Positions 58,066-64,000 of a stretch of DNA of 64,000 nucleotides are shown here, piece by piece. The notes beneath the pieces are model-generated. The model ran no database searches. It saw only the letters and a program-made list of their open reading frames with translations, and was not told where the DNA came from. Location: contig JALGQZ010000011.1 in NCBI GenBank assembly GCA_023105745.1, positions 50,330,698 to 50,394,697 on the forward strand. Reading direction: 5' to 3'. Position 1 is the stretch's first letter, and each line of letters opens with the position of its first letter. A program made the translations under genes and the position numbers. The DNA comes from Austropuccinia psidii. Taxonomy: Eukaryota > Basidiomycota > Pucciniomycetes > Pucciniales > Sphaerophragmiaceae.

Positions 58066-58635
58066 TTGATTTTCCGTAATCAGTATTGTGGCTATTGCCT
58101 CTTGAGTATTGTTCAATGGCTGAGAATCGGTCTTCTTGACTCTATTTTCAGAGGAATAATGAACCTTTTTAATTTCTTCTATAGAAAATTTATTGAGTAC
58201 ACACTCAAGAATACCCGAACCAGTCTCGGCGCCAAGACCATCGTCGGAAATTTTCGTTCCGACAAATCTGCCCTGGCAATCTTTCCGCTGGGGTCATTCA
58301 TCCAATCACATCTGAGTCTGACCCTGACCCTGATCTTCTGATGATCTGAATCTCCAAGAATCGCCAGATTTTGGTCTCAGAACTACTGTTCAACCACTTG
58401 GCGTGCTCTTGAGTCCAACAGGCCTCTTGTCCTCGCGCCATCACAAGCAGGTCGGATCTATACCATACCGGCTATATCCCAAGAACTTCACCAGCTCAAC
58501 ATTAAAAATTCTCTTTGGAGAATCCAAAAAGCAACAACTGCAAGTATACTATCCTCAACCGGTAAATTCCTTCCTTCCTTGAGCTCATCCCAAAAACAGC
58601 CTGCCTTCACCTTCAATTCTCCTAAAGACAAATGA
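58066..58635 (+). pseudogene. Long open frame broken by two adjacent TGA codons, unidentified
   Basis: One frame is open from 58066 to 58635 except for TGATGA at 58339-58344. The first part ends RTSLGAKTIVGNFRSDKSAL and LGSFIQSHLSL. The second part reads SESPRIARFWSQNY, PLVLAPSQAGRIYTIPAISQ and ASILSSTGKFLPSLSSSQ. Nearly 190 codons with only these two stops suggest past coding. A neighbouring frame is also open at 58340-58580, so the assignment is uncertain. Confidence 0.3.
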
Positions 58636-59750
58636 AATTTAACTAAACTGGATTATTGCTTAAAAAACATGCGCTTTGACTTGCTTGAGGCTGCTTATTC
58701 CCTCAATCAAATATCTATCACTCCATTTTTGCCTTTTCCGCTAACAATAATCCTTTCAAATGCTCAGACAGCCAGCTCATCATCGGTCTTCAAACGCCTT
58801 AACACGTCTACCATTCTCATGGAAAATGTACTTTCCTTTATTCCAATCCAGCTCCAGCTTTAAGCTGAAAAATAAACTGTCGTGCGATTTTGAATCTTGG
58901 ATCAAAAGTAGATAACCCACAAACTAAGCTCCATGGGATCTTTTGAGTGACAAAAATACTGTAAAGAGTAGCTTGCGGCCAGAAATTGCTCTGCAAGTTG
59001 GAACTTGGAAACTCGTAGGAATCGCTGGGTAGCAGCATATGCTATCTTCATGTACAGCTCTCAAAATCCGACTACAGCCTTAAAAAAAATCAAACCTCTT
59101 GCAGTCTTGCACCTGTAAATGATACTCTTGGCAGGGGTAGCTGTTTTTATGTAATCTTGAAACTAATCATTCTTTGCCAAGCTGCCCTCCCATTCCATCA
59201 ACATGCTCATTGCTATTCAGAAACTTCCAGAAAGAATTCTTGAGACTCCAAAATATCTAATCTTAGATAGTGTTGACTGAGGAACCACCCGGAAAAGTCA
59301 GTTGTTAGACGTCGCTTTGGTATAATCTTAAAAAGATAACTATAGGATTCTACCTTCATTTCAAAATGATGGCACTTTTCAGTGTTGCAAAAACTTACTT
59401 CAATCCAAAATAAAAACTTTAATCTTTGACATATAGCACATTTAAACAAGACATTTAGAGACGTTCAAGGCTGATGCAGCGTGGCAACCTAGCTTGCGTG
59501 TTGAAGCTTGAGCTCTATCAACTGTGGGTCGATTGATAACAACCTTACCAAGCCCCTGAGGTTGCTGATATCATCTCTTGATAAGAGTCACAATTCCAGC
59601 AGCCTGGGAGAGCGACAAATCATCCGACTTGGCTGTCAAGAAATATCTACAACATCTTTTCCTATTCAAAAAAAGTAAAACTAAGCCTGGCCCCACGCTC
59701 CACCTAGGTGAGGCTCAATAACTTGGCAATTGATCCTTTATTATCATATA

Positions 59751-62700
59751 ATTAAATGGTCAAGGTGAGGTCTTAGAGGACCCAAAACTTTCCAAAAATT
59801 CATTCTGACATAACAATGTATAAATTGACTATGTTTTAGAAATTAAAAATAGTGTGAAATAAATATCCTTTATATTATTTTTTTAGTTTATGTTGTTAAT
59901 AAATTTAAATAATACCCTCCAAGAACTTTTCAAAAAAAAAAAAAAAAATTAAATTTAAAGGAATTCAATTTATAATATATATATATTCTAAGAAAAAATG
60001 TTTCTTAAAAAAAACAAAGAGAAAAAAGAATTTGTTAAAAAAATATTATTATTTATTTTATTTTATTTTTTTTTATTTTATTTTTTTTAAAAAAAAAAAA
60101 AAACTTTTATTTTTAAAAAAAATAAAATAAAAAAATAATAAAAAGAAAAAAAAATATAAAATAATAAAAAAAAAGTTAAAAATTAAATTTAATTAAATTA
60201 TTTAAGATTATATGGTTTTTTTTGTTTTTTTTTTTTATTTTATATTAAAAATATTATATTTAATAATTTTAATTTTTTTTTTTTTTTTTTTTTTTTAAAT
60301 ATATATATATATATATATATTCTATAATAATTTAAAATCTATTTATAAAATAAATTTATTAAAAAATTATATAAATATTTTTAAAAAACTTATTAAAAAA
60401 AAAACTTTATTAAATTTAATAAAATTTAATTAATTTTTAATTAAAAAAAAAAAATAAAAAAAATAAAAAAAAAAAGAATTTTATGCTCTTTTTTTTTTAA
60501 TAAAGATATAAAAGTATTTCTAAATAAGATATATATATATATCTTAGTTATTTAAGTAATTTCAAAATTTAATTATTTTTTTTTTAATAATTAATTATTT
60601 ATTAATATTTTTTTAATTTTAATAATAATAAAAAAAAAAAAATAATAATAATAATAACTTTTAATTAAAATTTAGAATATTTTTTTTTTTTTATTATTAT
60701 TATTTTTAATATATAAAAAAAAAATTAATTAATTAATTAATTAATTTTAAATTATAAATCTTTAAATTCAAATTCAAAGAAAAAAAAAATTATTATTATT
60801 TAATTATAAAAAGAAATTTTTTATTTTTAATTAATTTTATCTTCTATTTTTTTTTTTTTTTTTTTTTTTTTTTTCTAGATTTGAAAAAAAAAAAAAATTA
60901 AAGAAATTTAAATTAATTTTTTTTTTTTTTTTTTTTTTGATTTGAAAAAAAAAAATTAAAGAAATTTAAATTCATTTTTTTTTTTTTTCATAAATAAATA
61001 AATAAATAAATAAAATAATAATAATTTATATTTAATTTTTTTAATTCAAAATTATTTAATTTTTTTAATTTAAAATTATTTTTTTTTTTTATTAATTATT
61101 TAATTTAATTTAATTTATAAAAAAAAAAAAAAATTTAAATATTTTAATTGAAATTAATAACTTTTTTTTTTATTAAGTGAATAATTTTTAAGAATTTTTT
61201 TAAAAAAAAAAAAAATTAATCAATTAATTAATTAATTAAATTTAATTTTTAAATATTCTAAATATTAAAATCTCCTAAAATTTAATAAATAAAACAGTTG
61301 AAAAACCTTCATTTTTTTCAAAACACAAATACCAAATTTAATTTTTGAGGATTTTTTTTTTTTTGTAAATATCAAATCTTAATTTATGTAATTTTTTATC
61401 CCAAAATCTCATCTTTCTTTAAGAAATTAAAATAAAAATTCATTCTTTATTTGAAATTAATGATCAATTAAAGCTTTTCTTATATTTACCAAAAGATCAA
61501 TATGATACTGATGAAGAACTATAGAAATACATTCTAATAATAAATATAAATTACTTCCATGACAATCCATATCTTATTAACCCCCAATTTTTTCAACTAA
61601 CTTACATTTAAAAAACAAGTGATTTTAAAGGATAATAATTTATTGATCTTTGAAAAATATTTTTAAAATAATATAAAAGATTTTAAAGATTGATTTAAAT
61701 TATAATTATTTTGAATAAAATATTCCAAAAAAAAAAAAATGAAAATATAGAAAAATTTGATATAGAAATTTTCAAATTTGGTAATAATTGTACACAATAT
61801 TAATTTGGGGAGGATTAATAAATTATTTTAAATTGTTCAGGGAAATTTAAGATTTTTTTTTTTTTTTAAAAAAAAAAAGAATAATTTCAGAACTATTTAG
61901 ATAGAATTAATCTTATCTTTAATGTCTCAATCATAATGAATTCAGGGAGATATCTCAGTCAAGAAAAAATATAAGTATTTCAAGGTTTCATTGAGTTTAT
62001 TTATAGAAACTTGATTAAATCATTTCAAAGAAAACTCAATTATTCATAAGTTAATTTTCTATAAAAAGCAAAAGTATTTCCTTCAACATGTTATTGAGAA
62101 TAATATATACAAATTATCAACTCTATTTGTGATATAGTGTATGAATGAATTGATGTGAATAAGTAATTTTTTTTTTGGCTTGAGATAATGGTCTTTAAGG
62201 ATCATTAAATGTATCAAGAGTATTTAAAAAAATAAATATCTAAAACAATCATACAAAAATAATTCTATTAAAATCAATAATTAATTTTTAATATAAAAAT
62301 TTTTAAGCTCAAGTTATAATTATTTCAAATTTTTATAAAAGAAATTTTTATTAAAGAAATAATTATTTAAGAAAGTTTTAATTATTTTCTTTTTAAAAAA
62401 TAAAAGATTTTTATTTAAAAATTTAATTTTAATTATTAAAGGAAGTTTTTTTTATGAATTAAATAAAATTTAATTTTAAATTAAATTTAAATAAAAAATA
62501 TTTTATAAATTATTTAATATTAAATGATTTTTTTTTTTTTTTTTATGAAAAAAAAAAAATTTAATTAAATTTTAAAATTTTTTAAGAATTAAAAAAAAAA
62601 AAAATTAAATTAAAAATAATATTAAAATTTATTATTAATTATTAAAATATTTAATAAATCTTTTGTGAAAAAAAAAAAAAAAAAAAAAAACAACAAATAA

Positions 62701-63600
62701 TTTGAATTTAATTTTTATAATAATAAATTTTAAAAACATTTTTAATAAAATAATTTTTAATAAAATAATTTTTACTTTTTTTTTTTAAAAAGAAAAAGAA
62801 TAAATAAATAAATTAATAAATAAATTTAATTTAATTTTTTTTTCCTTTTTTTTTTTTTTTTTTTTTTTGGTTCTTTTAATCTCCTCAAAATTAATAGGAT
62901 TTCTAATTGAATTTTTTATTTTTTTTTTTATTTTTTTTATTTTTAAATTAATTTTTTTTTGATATGAATTTTTTTTTTTTTTTTAAAAAAAAAAAATTTT
63001 TGAATCTAATAAATTTTAGAATAATTTTTTTTTTTCTAATGATTTTTTTTTTTTCAATTGACCTCAATCTAAACTAAAATTCTTATAAAGAGGCCTTATA
63101 AATTGAAATTATTATTTATTTAATTCTTTTTTTCCCAGTTCTTTTTTTAGTTATTATTTTAATTTTTATATTTAAGGTTGTTTTTTTTTTTTTGCTTTCC
63201 TTCAATCTGAATAGCTTTACAAGGTATTTTAATTGAATTTTTTAAAAGTTATTTTTTTTTTAATTTGATATTTTATTTTCATTTGAAAGATAAAAGAAAA
63301 AGTTTTTTTTTAATCAACATTACTATCAATACCACTAAAAGCCAGTTTTGGTCAAAATTTATTTATTTATTTTTTTACATTTTTTTTTTATTAAAAAGTG
63401 ATTTCTTTTTAACTTATTTTTATAAAAAATAATAAAAAAAAACAATCTTTTCTTCTTTTTTCCTCTTACTTTGTAAAACTATAGGAACCAATTTGACTAA
63501 TTTTTTTTTCTTTTATGATATTTAAAAAAATCTTAATTTAAGAATGGTTTATTCAAGTAAGAAATATAAGAAGAAAATTTCTGAGGCTATCTAAAGAAAA
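59751..63600. other. Low-complexity AT region with TnAn tracts
   Basis: Almost entirely A/T, with runs of 10-30 T or A and repeated T-run to A-run junctions, plus TA and ATT repeats. No ORF, RNA or element could be recognised. Confidence 0.75.
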
Positions 63601-63649
63601 TAAAAAACTCAAGGAAATTAAAGTAATTTTATAAATTTCATTTAATAAA

Positions 63650-64000
63650 ATTGAAATTGAATATTAGGTATATTATTTACCTATCAGTGGCTCTAGAAGT
63701 TCTGTGACTTTATCATATAATGAATGGGTGCACCTTTTAGGTGTTTCCCACAGTAGAATAAAAGACTTCTAATATTAAATTTTAATCTTATTTACATATA
63801 TATGGATGATATAGTTCATTCAATACCTTGATTAGATAATAATAAAGCATTCACGCCATCCACCTCAACCCCCCATAATTAAGATGACAATAGTGATAAT
63901 TATTCTGAGTTATCTGATTGTCCCCTTACAAAAGCTTCAAGAAGGAATTTTGAAAGCCAAAATCTATTAATCCAAAAATATACAAATATTGGAATTCCAT
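63650..64000 (+). pseudogene. Decayed coding trace at the window edge, unidentified
   Basis: One frame reads FTPSTSTPHN, then a stop, then DDNSDNYSELSDCPLTKASR and NFESQNLLIQKYTNIGIP up to the edge. Another frame upstream reads GSRSSVTLSYNEWVHLLGVS. Two stops (TGA at about 63828 and TAA at about 63880) break the first. It may be an old element or a host exon; it runs off the window. Confidence 0.25.

Larger units (their letters stand above)
55201..59750. other. GC-richer island, probably host sequence
   Basis: Clearly less AT-rich than the rest of the window, with normal-looking codon content in several frames. It contains a minus-strand candidate gene (55963-56592), plus-strand open frames at 57766-57972 and 58066-58635, a trinucleotide run, a C-run and a heptamer repeat. 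55201-55960, 56600-57060 and 58640-59750 hold no ORF I can support. Confidence 0.5.

Noticed and set aside
59460..59700. Possible tRNA gene in the GC-richer island
   Set aside because: No convincing acceptor stem or GGTTCGANTCC-type B box was found.

Overview
The window looks like repeat-dominated DNA of a rust fungus (Pucciniales). Its Ty3-type gag and pol families look to me most like those of Austropuccinia psidii (myrtle rust). That is recognition from memory, not a search. The sequence is very AT-rich. No rRNA or tRNA was seen. Almost every gene-like stretch is a transposable element, mostly decayed, and several are nested.

Layout. (1) 1-7093: an unidentified open reading frame, cut by a young LTR retrotransposon (159-7021, minus strand). 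This element keeps a nearly intact gag region but has lost most of pol. (2) 7094-18106: AT-rich DNA without a recognisable gene, with one LTR-like piece at 15.6-16.3 kb. (3) 18107 to about 29.4 kb: a badly decayed Ty3 element on the plus strand with gag, protease, RT, RNase H and part of integrase. It holds an inverted copy of the 15.6 kb LTR-like piece and a short hydrophobic ORF. (4) 29455-40558: a second Ty3 element of chromovirus type, bounded by a perfect 5-bp target duplication (aagtt). A solo LTR is nested between its gag and protease. (5) 40.8-41.6 kb: a foldback element made of diverged short repeats. (6) 41.6-47.3 kb: extreme AT low-complexity DNA. (7) 47.3-51.4 kb: a Mutator-like (MULE) transposon with a decayed transposase and an OTU-like tail. 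(8) 51.65-52.85 kb: a truncated LTR of the type nested in element 4. (9) 52.85-54.02 kb: a non-autonomous relative of the MULE, filled with ATGCCAT/ATGGCAT palindromic repeats. (10) 55.2-59.7 kb: the only GC-richer island, probably host DNA with unassigned coding pieces. (11) 59.7-63.6 kb: homopolymer-rich DNA, then a decayed coding trace at the right edge.

Most interesting part. In the first LTR element the 5' coding region makes sense only if two short introns (77 and 65 nt) are removed. The first splice would create the start codon across the junction (A|TG). The second would switch the message into a frame whose product resembles the gag N-terminus of the other Ty3 element in this window. 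This spliced ORF1 then meets ORF2 through an ATGA overlap. If the 65-nt intron is retained, a different ATG inside it opens another long frame that runs in phase into ORF2. The model rests on sequence alone and needs transcript evidence.
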